Assembly: GCA_002717185.1 (NCBI GenBank)
Contig: PBDC01000059.1
Coordinates: 5,718-24,768 of the forward strand
Source: Rhodospirillaceae bacterium
GTDB taxonomy: Bacteria; Pseudomonadota; Alphaproteobacteria; UBA8366; GCA-2717185
Length of the DNA stretch: 19,051 nucleotides
Reading direction: 5' to 3'
The stretch's first letter is position 1. Every line of letters begins with the position of its first letter. Below are positions 7,593 to 15,622 of the stretch, piece after piece. Position numbers and translations under genes: made by a program. The notes under the pieces were generated by a model, which was given only the letters and a program-made list of their open reading frames with translations, made no database searches and was not told where the DNA came from.

Positions 7593-8315
7593 ATGGCTTT
7601 GAAACCGCGGCACAGAACGATCTCGATGGGAGCTAGCGTGGATAGCCGCGCGGGTATCGACGAAGGTCTGCGGCGCTATATGCTCCGCGTATATAACTAC
7701 ATGGCGCTCGGCATTGCCCTTACCGGCGTCGTCGCGTTTGCTGTGTCAAGTTCACCGGCGGCGCTGCAACTTATCTTCGGAACCCCGTTGAAGTGGGTTG
7801 TCATGCTCGCACCGCTTGCGTTTATCATGGTGCTCTCTTTTGGACTGCATCGTTTGAGCATGCCGATGACCCAGCTTCTTTTTTGGGTTTTTGCGGGCGC
7901 TATGGGTTTGTCTTTGTCCAGTATCTTCATTGCCTATACGGGCACGAGTATCGCGCGGGTCTTCTTTATCACGGCGAGCGCCTTTGCTGCACTAAGCATA
8001 TACGGCTACACGACAAAGAAAGATTTGTCCGGTTGGGGTACTTTCCTGTTCATGGGGCTGATCGGCATTATCATCGCTAGCATCGTGAATATCTTTGTGG
8101 CCTCAAGCATGATGCACTTCATCATCGCGGTTGCCGGAGTTCTGGTGTTCGCCGGGCTGACGGCATACGACACGCAAAACATCAAGTCCGAGTATATGGT
8201 GAGCGACAGCGGCGAGGTAGCCGAGAAGAAGGCGATCAGCGGAGCGTTGCGTCTCTATCTCGACTTTATCAACCTGTTCATCATGATGTTGAGCCTGTTT
8301 GGCAACCGGGAATAG
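7593..8315 (+). CDS. Bax inhibitor-1/YccA family membrane protein
   Basis: Integral inner-membrane protein of 240 aa with about seven hydrophobic segments (roughly 35-52, 66-83, 95-115, 120-140, 149-170, 174-192, 216-236). This is the BI-1/YccA/YetJ fold (TMBIM family). The two conserved acidic residues linked to pH-dependent calcium leak in the B. subtilis homologue YetJ appear as Asp193 (A-Y-D-T-Q) and Asp224 (L-Y-L-D-F-I-N-L-F). In E. coli YccA interacts with the FtsH protease. I chose ATG 7593; a TTG at 7575 would add six residues without homology support. It has its own promoter-like region upstream and a strong terminator downstream, so it is probably monocistronic. Confidence 0.93.
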   Translation: MALKPRHRTISMGASVDSRAGIDEGLRRYMLRVYNYMALGIALTGVVAFAVSSSPAALQLIFGTPLKWVVMLAPLAFIMVLSFGLHRLSMPMTQLLFWVFAGAMGLSLSSIFIAYTGTSIARVFFITASAFAALSIYGYTTKKDLSGWGTFLFMGLIGIIIASIVNIFVASSMMHFIIAVAGVLVFAGLTAYDTQNIKSEYMVSDSGEVAEKKAISGALRLYLDFINLFIMMLSLFGNRE

Positions 8316-8341
8316 CGTTCGTAGCATTCTGAATTGAAATG

Positions 8342-8372
8342 AACCGCCCGGATGATGTCCGGGCGGTTTTTT
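8342..8372 (+). terminator. Rho-independent terminator
   Basis: Perfect 11-bp stem (AACCGCCCGGA at 8342-8352 with TCCGGGCGGTT at 8358-8368), 5-nt loop TGATG, then a T-run to 8372. It lies 26 bp after the Bax-inhibitor stop codon, and the SAM-cleaving enzyme gene starts 37 bp further on. That gene therefore needs read-through or a promoter in the short interval. Confidence 0.93.
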
Positions 8373-8409
8373 CGTTCAAGATATTTCATTGTACGGCACG
8401 ATAGACGCG

Positions 8410-9156
8410 ATGATCCTGCTCTTCACCGATTTTGGATATGAAGGCCCCTATGTCGGGCAGATGAAGGCCGTGTTGGCAAGAATGGCGCTGGATGCGCCTG
8501 TCATTGATCTCATGCATGACGCACCATCGCACGATCCCTCGGCAGCTGCTCACCTTCTCGCGGCTCTCGTGTCGGAGATGCCGTCAAATGCCGTATGTCT
8601 TGCCGTTGTTGATCCCGGTGTCGGGAGCGATCGACTGCCTGTGACTCTGCGCGCCGATGGGCGGTGGTTTGTCGGGCCTGATAATGGACTTCTAGAGCTC
8701 GTGCAGCGGCGTGCCCACCTGGCGGATCAATGGGCCATCACCTGGCGGCCAAAACACCTGTCACGCTCATTTCATGGGCGTGACTTATTCGCACCGGTCA
8801 CGGCACGGCTGGCGCGCGGTGAAATTCCGCCTGGTCGGCCTTATCCGGCGGGATGGCGTATACTGCCGGAACGACCTGGCGCAGACTGGCCGGATGATCG
8901 GGCGGCAGTCGTCTATATAGACCGTTTCGGTAATGCGATGACAGGATTGCGCGCTTCGTTACTAGAGGAAACGCAGGCGCTTATTGTTGGTGAGGTGCGC
9001 ATAAAGCATGCCGCAATCTTTTCCGAGGTGCCGTTGGGCCAAGTTTTTTGGTATGTCAATTCATGCGGACTGGTAGAAATTGCTGCTAATCGAGCGAACG
9101 CAGCAACCATTTGTCAATTGAATATTGGCGACGAATTTAATATCGCGGATAGGTGA
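8410..9156 (+). CDS. S-adenosyl-L-methionine hydroxide adenosyltransferase (DUF62 family)
   Basis: A 248-aa cytoplasmic enzyme of the SAM-dependent chlorinase/fluorinase superfamily. Non-halogenating members use water/hydroxide to cleave SAM to adenosine and methionine. Motifs in order: T6-D-F-G9 with YVGQMK following, V-D68-P-G-V-G-S, V-G-P-D-N92-G-L, F-H-G-R-D125-L-F-A-P, Y-I-D171-R-F-G-N175 and N-S-C-G-L-V-E-I-A near 217-225. F-H-G-R-D is the family hallmark and holds the catalytic histidine region. Length is normal. The start at ATG 8410 gives MILLFTDFG, as in relatives; an upstream TTG at 8389 is less likely. The cellular purpose of SAM hydrolysis here is not known. Confidence 0.92.
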   Translation: MILLFTDFGYEGPYVGQMKAVLARMALDAPVIDLMHDAPSHDPSAAAHLLAALVSEMPSNAVCLAVVDPGVGSDRLPVTLRADGRWFVGPDNGLLELVQRRAHLADQWAITWRPKHLSRSFHGRDLFAPVTARLARGEIPPGRPYPAGWRILPERPGADWPDDRAAVVYIDRFGNAMTGLRASLLEETQALIVGEVRIKHAAIFSEVPLGQVFWYVNSCGLVEIAANRANAATICQLNIGDEFNIADR

Positions 9157-9227
9157 CCCTATTTGCTAGCGATGCAGGCTAAAGGCAGGGCCTGGGTTCG
9201 ATTGGTACCGGAACGGGTGTTTCTTGA

Positions 9228-9899
9228 TTAGTCTGCTCGTCCTGCAAAAAACCAGCGGAATAGTAAAGTTACCAGAACGGCACCGACAATCTGCGCGGCG
9301 ATGAAGGCCGGCGCGTCTAAGGGCTGAATTCCGGAAAAGGTGTCAGTGAAACAGCGGGCGATTGTGACAGCCGGATTGGCAAACGATGTCGATGATGTGA
9401 ACCAGTAGCCAGCGGTGATGAACAGCCCGACCGCGTAGGGGATTGCATCCGGACGCGATCGTAGGCAGCCGATGATTGTAGCCAGAAGCCCTGCCGTAGC
9501 CAAGAATTCGCCAAACCATTGCCCTGATCCTGTTCTCGTGTTGGTAGACCAGTCGAAGAACGGCAGATCAAACATGAAATGGGCAACTGCAACCCCTATC
9601 AGGCCGAAAACTACTTGGGTGATGACATATGCGACTGCCTCACACGTCCCTATGGATTTCTGCATCCAGAAAGACAAGGTGACGGCTGGATTGAAGTGAG
9701 CACCAGAAATTGGCCCGAAGACCAGTATTAGCACCACCAGTATCGCGCCTGTCGCGACGGTATTGCCAAGCAGCGCGACGGCTGTATTGCCGTTAGCCAG
9801 CATGTCTCCCATGATCCCAGAACCGACAACAGCCGCTAACAGAAAGGCGGTTCCCAAACCTTCCGCGGCAAGCCGCTGGGGCAAATCGAACACTGCCAT
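9228..9899 (-). CDS. Aquaporin (MIP) family channel, AqpS-like
   Basis: A 223-aa inner-membrane channel with the six-helix, two-half-helix MIP fold. The first NPA box is in A-H-F-N70-P-A-V and the second in S-F-A-N175-P-A-V-T-I-A-R. Ordinary aquaporins and GlpF have Arg directly after the second NPA as part of the selectivity filter; here that position is Val178. From memory, this NPAV arrangement and the surrounding TSSTSFANPAVTIAR segment resemble the AqpS group from rhizobia, often next to arsenic-resistance genes. No ars gene is in this window. The ATG has a good AGAGG ribosome binding site. The gene is convergent with the SAM-cleaving enzyme gene, 71 bp apart. The family is firm; the transported solute is inference. 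Confidence 0.92.
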   Translation of the reverse strand: MAVFDLPQRLAAEGLGTAFLLAAVVGSGIMGDMLANGNTAVALLGNTVATGAILVVLILVFGPISGAHFNPAVTLSFWMQKSIGTCEAVAYVITQVVFGLIGVAVAHFMFDLPFFDWSTNTRTGSGQWFGEFLATAGLLATIIGCLRSRPDAIPYAVGLFITAGYWFTSSTSFANPAVTIARCFTDTFSGIQPLDAPAFIAAQIVGAVLVTLLFRWFFAGRAD

Positions 9900-10409
9900 G
9901 TTCTACCTCTTTAAGCGGGGCGAACCCAATTGTCACTTTGCGGCGAGGAAACTATAGGAATAACCAAATGGTGCAACGGCTCATTCGGGTGTTTTGCAGA
10001 ATTTCGACCGTCTAGGACCGGAGCGCCATGGGCTAGTTTTTTTTAGGTCACCGATCCGCTGTTGTTACTTCGGTTGTAGGCTTGCGATTGCATTGACTAA
10101 CTGAGCTATTACGGAATTTGACAGCCGTTAGGTCGACAAATCCCCAATTTATTATAATGCGGCGCATACTTTGAACTGGCTGAACAGTGGGTGAAGCAAG
10201 GGAAATATCAGTTAAGTTATCGAAACATTTCACTGATTGGACTGCCGGAATGGACCTCCTGGCATCTAGCGTTTTGCGGCGAGTACGCTGGTGTCACCAG
10301 ACCGCCGCTGTTATTGTTGTGTTACCGTTGGACGAAACGCTGATTACGTTTTCCGACGGGCCTGGGAAGGGGGGGCCTTCTGCGAGGTGAACGGTACAAG
10401 TTTTCATTC
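9900..10409. other. 510-bp gap without a supported gene
   Basis: Upstream region of the aquaporin gene (its ribosome binding site is at about 9905-9910) and of the small secreted-protein gene. It holds a run of eight T (10037-10044) and a 13-bp palindrome CTGGTG-T-CACCAG (10288-10300). Short open frames at 10048-10233 (-) and 10187-10390 (+) show no motif or convincing start signal. Confidence 0.55.
10288..10300. repeat. Perfect 13-bp inverted repeat
   Basis: CTGGTG-T-CACCAG, perfect around one central base, about 110 bp before the small secreted-protein gene. GCGGC and GCCGC flank it, so a longer imperfect hairpin is possible. It could be an operator; nothing decides this. Confidence 0.35.
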
Positions 10410-10862
10410 ATGATAAAATTTGCGCGGCCGGTTGTTATTCGACGCCTGCTGACAATGTTTCTCTTGGCCAATGTTGGTGTGTGTTTTCAAGCGGTCCCAG
10501 CGTTCGCCGTCAAAGACGGTATCGACCTGGAGCTGAATAGGGCTAATACTGTGGCGGAATCCTGCGAAGTTTCGTTCGTTGTGCGAAATGAGCTGGCACA
10601 TACGCTTGACCGGTTCCAGCTTGAACTTTACGTGTTCGATAGTGACGGGATTATCAAAGCACGAAGCAATATCGACCTAGCACCTTTGCGCAAGAACAAG
10701 AGTACAGTGTTGGCGTTTCGCCTTTACGCAGCCCCATGCGCGACCGTTTCAAAAGTGCTGGTCAACGATATACCCCAATGCCGCGCCGATACCGGCGCGG
10801 CCTTCGATTGCCTGTCCAGACTTACGGTTTCGAGTCTAAACAAAATCGAACTGGTGAAATGA
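10410..10862 (+). CDS. Small exported protein of unknown function
   Basis: A 150-aa protein that I do not recognise with certainty. The N-terminus has a basic start (K, R, RR), a hydrophobic core (about 14-29) and an A-F-A cleavage-like site near residue 33, so it is probably secreted to the periplasm. The mature part of about 117 residues is rich in beta-type sequence: F-V-V-R-N-E-L followed by F-Q-L-E-L-Y-V-F-D. It keeps four cysteines (in AESCEVS, APCATV, PQCRA and FDCLS), enough for two disulfides. The pattern resembles small beta-sandwich periplasmic proteins. The ATG lacks a strong ribosome binding site. It is flanked by non-coding DNA on both sides, so there is no operon partner to suggest a role. 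Confidence 0.65.
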   Translation: MIKFARPVVIRRLLTMFLLANVGVCFQAVPAFAVKDGIDLELNRANTVAESCEVSFVVRNELAHTLDRFQLELYVFDSDGIIKARSNIDLAPLRKNKSTVLAFRLYAAPCATVSKVLVNDIPQCRADTGAAFDCLSRLTVSSLNKIELVK

Positions 10863-10986
10863 GGGCACCTATATCGCTTGAAATCGGCGCATTGTTGAGT
10901 CTACGAGTCTTGATGGGAACACTCTATTTAGCTGCTTAACTTTTCGTTTTACACCGTAGAGAAGCGAAAGATAGATCCGTCGTCGA

Positions 10987-10992
10987 TATAAT
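10987..10992 (+). promoter_or_regulatory. Perfect TATAAT box, isolated
   Basis: TATAAT matches the sigma70 -10 consensus and sits 15 bp before the possible start of the doubtful ORF at 11007. The expected -35 region (about 10964-10969, GCGAAA) is poor, so this may be chance. Confidence 0.2.
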
Positions 10993-11006
10993 CATCTGAC
11001 GAATTA

Positions 11007-11363
11007 TTGGATGATTTCAGGTGGCGGCTCGTCGTTGACGATTGCGGGGGGCCGTTGGAGATTAACCCCACAAAATTCGTGTTCCGCAACGCGAAAGTCT
11101 ACAAATGTTTTTATAACGTGCTTGACCGGCGCATCGTGGCGACTGGATGGGAATTGGTATTTCCTCTTGAAATAATGTGGCCGCAGCGTTTAACCCGAAG
11201 CCTGATTAACCCTTTGCCCAACGCGGCTCGAAGGTGGACGTTATTTATTCATTCGGCATGGTTCATAGAACCCCATGAAATGGAATACTGGATACAAAAA
11301 TTTTTCAAGAGTGCAGCAGGCCCAAATTTTTCGTACCCCGTGACACGACCACGCCTTTATTGA
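11007..11363 (+). CDS. Doubtful hypothetical ORF
   Basis: A 118-codon open frame beginning at TTG (MDDFRWRLVV). It has no recognised family, no signal peptide and no clear ribosome binding site. It is rich in Trp, Arg and Phe, for example RWTLFIHSAWFIEPHEMEYW. It fills most of the space between the small exported-protein gene and tRNA-Gln. It could be a lineage-specific gene, the degenerate end of an older gene, or a chance open frame. It is included because nothing else explains the interval. Confidence 0.25.
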   Translation: MDDFRWRLVVDDCGGPLEINPTKFVFRNAKVYKCFYNVLDRRIVATGWELVFPLEIMWPQRLTRSLINPLPNAARRWTLFIHSAWFIEPHEMEYWIQKFFKSAAGPNFSYPVTRPRLY

Positions 11364-11399
11364 ACCGATGAAACAGTCCTAGCCGACAGACGTGAAAAT

Positions 11400-11476
11400 T
11401 GGCTGGGGCGGGAGGATTCGAACCTCCGAATGCCGGTATCAAAAACCGGTGCCTTGGGCCACTTGGCTACGCCCCA
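11400..11476 (-). tRNA. trnQ: tRNA-Gln (UUG anticodon)
   Basis: Complete cloverleaf of 77 nt including an encoded CCA end. The acceptor stem pairs TGGGGCG with CGCCCCA, and the discriminator is G. The D arm is GCC/GGC. The anticodon stem CCGGT/ACCGG encloses TTTTGAT, giving anticodon TTG for CAA codons. The T arm is GGAGG-TTCGAAT-CCTCC. The D-loop is at the long end of normal. It stands alone between a doubtful ORF and the MFS gene, which are on the other strand. I saw no second copy of its 3' end nearby that would suggest an integrated element. Confidence 0.97.
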
Positions 11477-11666
11477 GCAGGGTAATTTAGACGAGAATGT
11501 ATGCGCATCGTCGGGCGGTCGCAAGTCCGTAAAGGTGCGAATTTTGGACACAGGACCTTTGACTGCTGTTTGAAATTCCTTGTTGGTTGCCAAATCCTTT
11601 TAGGGAACAATCTGTCGCTTTTAACAGATGGCCACCCGGTCGCACTGGGTTGGGAGAAAAGCTGGT

Positions 11667-12911
11667 ATGATTAGGGAAATCTATGCGCTCAGCGCACTGC
11701 TGCTTGGCATGAGTGCGCTAATGATCGGCAACGGCCTTTTTGGCACCCTGACGGCGCTCCGAATGTCCATGGAAGCTTTTGACCCGACGGTGATCGGCGT
11801 TGTGGTCTCGTGCCACATGATCGGGTTCGTGCTCGGCTGTCTGTATGGCCAGCGCGTTATTTCACGTGTTGGTGCTATCCGCTGCTTGACCGCCTTCGCC
11901 GCCCTTATGTCAATCTGCGCTCTGCTGTTACCCCTGCATGTTAGCCCCTACACCTGGGTCCCGATCCGACTTGGGTTTGGGTTTAGTTCCGCTATGGTAT
12001 TTATGGTTGCTGAGAGTTGGCTTGTAGGCTCTGCCTCGCCAATGAACAAGGGCCGTGTCTTCTCGGTTTACATGGTGATCAACAAGGGCTGCTTTGCGTT
12101 CGGTCAATTGTTGCTGCAGCTGGCCGATCCGGCGGGTGACCGACTTTTTATGCTGCTTGGGATCCTCTTCGCCGCCTGTCTGTTGCCGATCGCGTTGGCG
12201 CGCCATGAAGCGCCCAACAATTTTGGAGATGATCGCATGTCGATCCGCGATCTGTACCGCGCGTCGCCCGTTGGCGTGTTTGGGGCAATCGCAACCGGCT
12301 TGGCCAATTCCGCTATCGTCGGATTAAGTCCGGTCTTCGCCTTGGGGGTTGGTTTGGACGTGGCCCAAGTCTCGGTCTTCATGATATTCTTTATGTTTGG
12401 CAGCCTGGCTCTTCAAATTCCGATCGGGCGCTTGTCGGACTTGTTTGACCGCCGCCTGGTACTGGCTACGGTCGCGAGTGCAGCGGGTGTGGCAAGCATT
12501 GCGATTGCTGTGATTGGCAGCGATGCAGGGATCTGGGTGTTATATGCGTTGGCTTTCGTCATCGGGGGCCTTAGCGCCGTCACATATCCGATCGCCATGG
12601 CGCATGCCAGCGATCACAGTGCGCCGGAGCAAATGGTTGCTATTATGGCGGGGCTTCTGCTTGCCTTTGGTGTAGGTGCGAGCGTCAGCCCCTTCCTCGC
12701 GTCGCTTGCAATGAAGTATCTCGGCCTGGGCGGCCTGTATTACTACACCGTCGTTGTTTACGCGGCGATGGCCGCTTTCACTTTGTACCGCATGTCTAGA
12801 CGCCCCCCGGTGCCGGAGGAAGTGCAATCCGCTTTCGTGGCGCAACCGCAGACATCGCAGTCGAGTCCGATTGTCACAGCACTCGATCCGCGTGTGGCTG
12901 ACAATGATTGA
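11667..12911 (+). CDS. MFS transporter, YcaD-like
   Basis: Major facilitator superfamily protein of 414 aa with about twelve hydrophobic segments and a polar C-terminal tail (from about residue 375). Recognisable parts are the G-Q-R-V-I-S-R-V-G loop between helices 2 and 3, the helix 5 region F-M-V-A-E-S-W-L followed by N-K-G-R, and I-G-R-L-S-D-L-F-D-R-R after helix 8. The E-S-W-L...N-K-G-R pattern and overall layout match the YcaD group, whose substrates are unknown. The frame opens at 11628, but ATG 11667 (MIREIYALSALLLG) begins just before helix 1 and has GGGAG upstream, so I chose it. It converges on ispE with a single base between stop codons. Confidence 0.88.
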   Translation: MIREIYALSALLLGMSALMIGNGLFGTLTALRMSMEAFDPTVIGVVVSCHMIGFVLGCLYGQRVISRVGAIRCLTAFAALMSICALLLPLHVSPYTWVPIRLGFGFSSAMVFMVAESWLVGSASPMNKGRVFSVYMVINKGCFAFGQLLLQLADPAGDRLFMLLGILFAACLLPIALARHEAPNNFGDDRMSIRDLYRASPVGVFGAIATGLANSAIVGLSPVFALGVGLDVAQVSVFMIFFMFGSLALQIPIGRLSDLFDRRLVLATVASAAGVASIAIAVIGSDAGIWVLYALAFVIGGLSAVTYPIAMAHASDHSAPEQMVAIMAGLLLAFGVGASVSPFLASLAMKYLGLGGLYYYTVVVYAAMAAFTLYRMSRRPPVPEEVQSAFVAQPQTSQSSPIVTALDPRVADND

Positions 12912-12912
12912 T

Positions 12913-13791
12913 TCAGGTAGTTCCGGTAGCTAACTCGGTTGGCGCTACCCACCACCCATCCTGTGCCACAGCGGGTGCAGCAGCTTCCGCGGCGGCGAGG
13001 TCATCGAAAATGCCGAAACAGGTCGCTCCGCTGCCCGTCATGCGGGCGAGCAAACAGCCCGGCGCAGCTTCGAGTGCGGTGAGCACATTGCGAATGACTG
13101 GACAGAGCGAGATGGCGGCATCGGTTAAATCATTGCCGCGTTCGGCCAACAAGGCTGCCAACGCTGCGGCATCTTTTGGCGATCTGTCAAACCTGTTGGG
13201 CTGATTGAAGACGCCGCGGCGCGCTTGGAATACGGAGGCGGTCATCAGAGTGACACCGGGATTGACGAGCAGGATGCCTGTCTCGGGCAGGATTGGCGCG
13301 TCGTCCAACACTTCACCAATTCCGCGGGCGTAGGTGGTTTGTGCCTTCAGACAGGCGGGCAAATCTGAGCCTAGCGTCAGACCTAACTCGTACAAATCAA
13401 CGGTGCCGTGCGGCATGTTCCAGAGGGCCGACAAGGCTTTTATCGCCGCTGCTGCATCACTTGAACCGCCGCCGATACCTGCTGCTACCGGTAAGTTTTT
13501 AGTGATCGTCACATGCGCCTGCGCTTGGTTACTTGCATTTTCCGCCAGGAGTTGGACAGCTCGATAGACGAGGTTTTTATGAGGCGGCGGCATACCTTCC
13601 GCGAATGGGCCGTTTGACACAATATCCAAAGGTTCGAGTGCCCGAATGGTCAATTCGTCGCCAAGCGTGGTAAACCCGATAAGACTATCGACTAGATGGT
13701 AGCCATCCTTATGACGACCAGTGATATGAAAGTACAGGTTAATCTTTGCTGGGGCTTGGATCGTCGCGACGGCCGAGGGTGTTGCATTCAT
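12913..13791 (-). CDS. ispE: 4-diphosphocytidyl-2-C-methyl-D-erythritol kinase
   Basis: GHMP-family kinase, 292 aa, cytoplasmic. It phosphorylates the 2-hydroxyl of CDP-methylerythritol, the fourth step of the MEP route to isopentenyl diphosphate. Motifs: catalytic Lys16 in A-P-A-K-I-N-L-Y, the ATP-binding glycine loop P-V-A-A-G-I-G-G-G-S-S-D (101-112), Asp143 in G-S-D-L-P-A-C as likely base, and the C-terminal M-T-G-S-G-A-T-C-F-G motif. Length is slightly above the E. coli protein. The ATG overlaps the stop of the upstream TPR gene by 4 bp (ATGA), so translation is coupled. No other MEP-pathway gene is in the window. Confidence 0.95.
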   Translation of the reverse strand: MNATPSAVATIQAPAKINLYFHITGRHKDGYHLVDSLIGFTTLGDELTIRALEPLDIVSNGPFAEGMPPPHKNLVYRAVQLLAENASNQAQAHVTITKNLPVAAGIGGGSSDAAAAIKALSALWNMPHGTVDLYELGLTLGSDLPACLKAQTTYARGIGEVLDDAPILPETGILLVNPGVTLMTASVFQARRGVFNQPNRFDRSPKDAAALAALLAERGNDLTDAAISLCPVIRNVLTALEAAPGCLLARMTGSGATCFGIFDDLAAAEAAAPAVAQDGWWVAPTELATGTT

Positions 13792-15506
13792 CCACCGGAC
13801 CCGTTCAATTTATCCTGTTTGAGCCCGTTTTCCAGCTTTGCCTCGATATCGGGAACCTGATCTTCATCTGGGTCCAGGCCGAGCGCGCGGCGCCACTGGA
13901 AGCGAGCCTCTAGCTTGCGTCCGACACGCCAGTAAGCGTCTCCCAGATGATCGTTTATCACGGGGTCGCTCGGTCGCAACCTAATTGCGCGCTCAAGGTG
14001 CTTCACAGAAGCCGCGTAATCGCCGAGCCGGTACAATACCCAACCCAGGCTGTCGACGATATAGCCGTCATCATGCCGTTGCTCGACGGCACGTTCGATC
14101 ATTTTTTTTGCTCGCTCAATATTTAAGCCCTTCTCTACCCAAGAATATCCCAGATAGTTCAGCACGTAAGGCTGCTCCGGGCGCAGTTCGAGTGCTTTGA
14201 GAAAGTCTTTCTCGGCCCGTTCCCAGCTCTTCGATCGTTCTAAGGCGATGCCACGATTGTAGAAGAACAGCCAGTGTCCTGGTTTGATCTCGCCCAGCCT
14301 TTCGCTGGCAGCGTCATAGGCCTCCACGGCCTCCTGATAGCGTTCTTTGCTGCGCAGGATACCACCAAGCGTAATCAGAGCATCCGTTCGATTTGGACGC
14401 ACCTCCACCATGCGCCGCAGCATCTCGATGGCTTCGTCGACATTATCCAGATTGCTTAGATTCTTGGCGATACGAAGTCGGGCGGACCAGTGGTAGGGGG
14501 AGGTGGCGTCGATCTGCTTGTAAGTTTCGTTCGCCTTCGCGTAGCGCTGCTGATTGTCGAACAGATTGCCTAGGAGTAGCCGCGCGAGTTCGAAATTCGG
14601 TTTTAGATAGAGTGCGATCCGGGCATATATCAATGCCATATCGGTCGATCTGTCTCGCGGTAAGGCTGACGCTATGTTGAACAGACTTTCTGAGATACCG
14701 AATTTCGCGCTGTCTATAAGGGGCTGAGCCGACTCGCCGGCTTCCATTCGTTCGAGAGTGTCGCCGACCGCAACATTGGCCGGGTGTGCCGCGAGAAATT
14801 TCTGGTAAAGCTTACGTGCTTCGTCCTTGCGCCCGGTTCTCTCGAATAACGACCCGGCTGCGCGGACGACCCGGATGGGTGCGTTGTGCAGCTCGTCGGC
14901 GACCGAACGGTAGTTTTCCTCCGCCGCTTCTGGGCGGTTTGCTAAATCGTTAATGAGGCCGGTGTGCAGGTCGCGCATGGCCGAGAACCCACTTTTTTTG
15001 TCGAGTTCCGCCAAAGTTGACAGAGCTGCATCGAAATCCTTTGCGCCGGCGCTTGACCAGGCGGACGCGAGCGGCGCGGCATAGGCGTTAAGACCACGAC
15101 GTGGAAGGGCATCAAACCGTTTACGTGCCGCATCGAAATCACCTATGCGTGCGGCGTCTATTCCAAGAAGCAGCGCTGCCGTTGCCATTTTGCCACCACC
15201 CGTCTCGATTCGTTTCGCCAGGGAGATGGCCATCGTGAATTTTCCGGCAGAAAGCATCAGCAGGAATGTCCGCTTCAGTAATTCTTGATCGTCTGGATTC
15301 TCCGCAAGGACGCGCATCATGAAAGTGGATGCCTTATCGCCATCATTAAGCGCCTGGGCATGCCGGCCGGCCAGATAGCTTCCGAACTCCGACGTTGCGT
15401 TTGCTATTCCACTCAAGGTGAAGAATACGGCGTAAATTGCCGTGAACAGGCTCTTTCTATAGAAATTTACACTTGTAATCATGCGGTTCTCAGAGAAAGC
15501 GCCCAT
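13788..15506 (-). CDS. Exported TPR-repeat protein
   Basis: Tetratricopeptide-repeat protein of 572 aa (564 if the ATG at 15482 is used). The N-terminus is a probable signal peptide or anchor: basic N-Y-R-K, a hydrophobic stretch (about 20-35) and A-N-A before the mature part. The rest is alpha-helical with many degenerate TPR units. The clearest are in the C-terminal third, for example W-E-R-A-E-K-D-F-L-K-A-L-E-L-R-P, then the units around Y-L-G-Y-S-W-V-E-K-G and S-L-G-W-V-L-Y-R-L-G-D-Y. It probably acts as a protein-binding scaffold in the envelope; no enzymatic domain is seen. It overlaps ispE by 4 bp, and ETF-QO lies 116 bp upstream on the same strand, so all three may be co-transcribed. 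Confidence 0.88.
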   Translation of the reverse strand: MGAFSENRMITSVNFYRKSLFTAIYAVFFTLSGIANATSEFGSYLAGRHAQALNDGDKASTFMMRVLAENPDDQELLKRTFLLMLSAGKFTMAISLAKRIETGGGKMATAALLLGIDAARIGDFDAARKRFDALPRRGLNAYAAPLASAWSSAGAKDFDAALSTLAELDKKSGFSAMRDLHTGLINDLANRPEAAEENYRSVADELHNAPIRVVRAAGSLFERTGRKDEARKLYQKFLAAHPANVAVGDTLERMEAGESAQPLIDSAKFGISESLFNIASALPRDRSTDMALIYARIALYLKPNFELARLLLGNLFDNQQRYAKANETYKQIDATSPYHWSARLRIAKNLSNLDNVDEAIEMLRRMVEVRPNRTDALITLGGILRSKERYQEAVEAYDAASERLGEIKPGHWLFFYNRGIALERSKSWERAEKDFLKALELRPEQPYVLNYLGYSWVEKGLNIERAKKMIERAVEQRHDDGYIVDSLGWVLYRLGDYAASVKHLERAIRLRPSDPVINDHLGDAYWRVGRKLEARFQWRRALGLDPDEDQVPDIEAKLENGLKQDKLNGSGG

Positions 15507-15622
15507 TCTAAACGAAATTAGATAGGATCAACAGCCGCCGGCGCGATTCGCGTTTTGATAAGAGGTTTGCACCCTATCGATGGGCCTCCAAGATGACCAG
15601 AACCACGCCCTACATAGATGGC

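Noticed and set aside
10037..10044. Run of eight T as part of a terminator
   Set aside because: No stable GC-rich stem directly precedes it and no + strand gene ends nearby.
10187..10390. 67-codon + strand open frame and overlapping - strand frame at 10048-10233
   Set aside because: Neither has a start signal, a recognisable domain or protein-like composition.
11400..11476. tRNA-Gln as an integration site for a mobile element
   Set aside because: I found no repeat of its 3' end in the window and no integrase or phage gene.
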